Of a stretch of 64,000 bases of DNA, positions 63,862 to 64,000 are shown piece after piece. The translations under genes were made by a program, and so were the position numbers. The stretch is taken from NCBI GenBank assembly GCA_026260175.1, contig JAKCWW010000650.1, positions 13,568 to 77,567 on the forward strand. The letters run 5' to 3'. The DNA is from Reticulitermes lucifugus. Taxonomy: Eukaryota; Arthropoda; Insecta; Blattodea; Rhinotermitidae. The notes under the pieces are model-generated. The model was not told where the DNA came from and did no database searches. It saw only the letters and a list, made by a program, of their open reading frames with translations. The first letter of the stretch is position 1. Each line of letters starts with the position of its first letter.

Positions 63862-64000
63862 GAGTTTGACGCAGTTGGTTGAGGCACTGCGCTACAAGCC
63901 GGAATGTCGCGGGTTCGATTCCGGATGGTGTCACTGGAATTTTTCATAAACATAATCCTTTCGGTCGCACTATGGCCCTGGGGTCGACTCAGCCTCTAAC
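63862..64000 (+). repeat. tRNA-derived SINE, family 3, cut by the window edge
   Basis: A-box-like gacgcagttggttgaggcac, B-box gcgggttcgattccgg, then a body with ctatggccctggggtcgact and cagcctctaac. The element continues beyond 64000. Confidence 0.75.

Overview
This is eukaryotic nuclear DNA and almost certainly an insect genome. It is AT-rich, its genes are split by introns of about 0.2-4 kb with clean GT-AG junctions, and it is crowded with old retroposons and DNA transposons. The mix of RTE-type and R1/Jockey-type LINEs, several tRNA-derived SINE families and pogo/mariner remnants fits a polyneopteran insect such as a cockroach or termite. That placement is an inference from repeat style and general knowledge; nothing in the window proves the species.

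Five conserved genes can be read. (1) CPSF1 (160-kDa cleavage and polyadenylation factor), + strand, about 257-15942: the second half of the gene in 13 exons, the first half lying off the left edge. (2) A short CLCA-like von Willebrand A membrane protein, - strand, 23265-18677, whose recognisable exons join into a 294-residue frame that lacks part of the vWA core. (3) NUP43 (WD40 nucleoporin), - strand, 38408-30808, eight exons, 354 residues. (4) RNASEH2C, + strand, 38818-39461, three exons, 140 residues, head-to-head with NUP43 across about 410 bp. (5) A TMC7-like transmembrane channel-like protein, - strand, 48871-43401, four coding exons, 761 residues, most of it in one 1.9-kb exon. A sixth, unidentified gene may begin at 53042 on the + strand.

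Layout: 1-16 kb CPSF1; 16-18.6 kb a convergent gap; 18.7-23.3 kb the vWA gene with a mariner in an intron; 23.3-30.8 kb a transposon-rich intergenic zone (leader-like repeat, pogo, R1-like LINE, assembly gap, SINE, another pogo-class fragment); 30.8-38.4 kb NUP43, whose second intron carries a 2-kb foldback element with a LINE nested in it; 38.8-43.4 kb RNASEH2C and a convergent gap with another pogo-class remnant; 43.4-48.9 kb the TMC gene; 48.9-64 kb gene-poor DNA with SINEs, foldback elements and a 39-bp minisatellite.

The most unusual signal is a dispersed foldback family. Three complete copies (35044-37071, 50259-50762, 57384-58230) each have long inverted arms, an 11-12 bp target duplication, a one-sided tail of roughly 30-35 bp with a shared core, and in both arms a motif resembling the small hammerhead ribozymes known from Penelope-like elements: TGANGAT, a short hairpin, then GAAAC followed by a near-palindrome. 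A broken copy abuts the assembly gap at 28694, and looser relatives of the motif lie near 24.3, 55.7, 56.0 and 62.4 kb. The genes do not form a pathway together; their neighbourhood looks like ordinary insect gene order with shared or abutting promoters.
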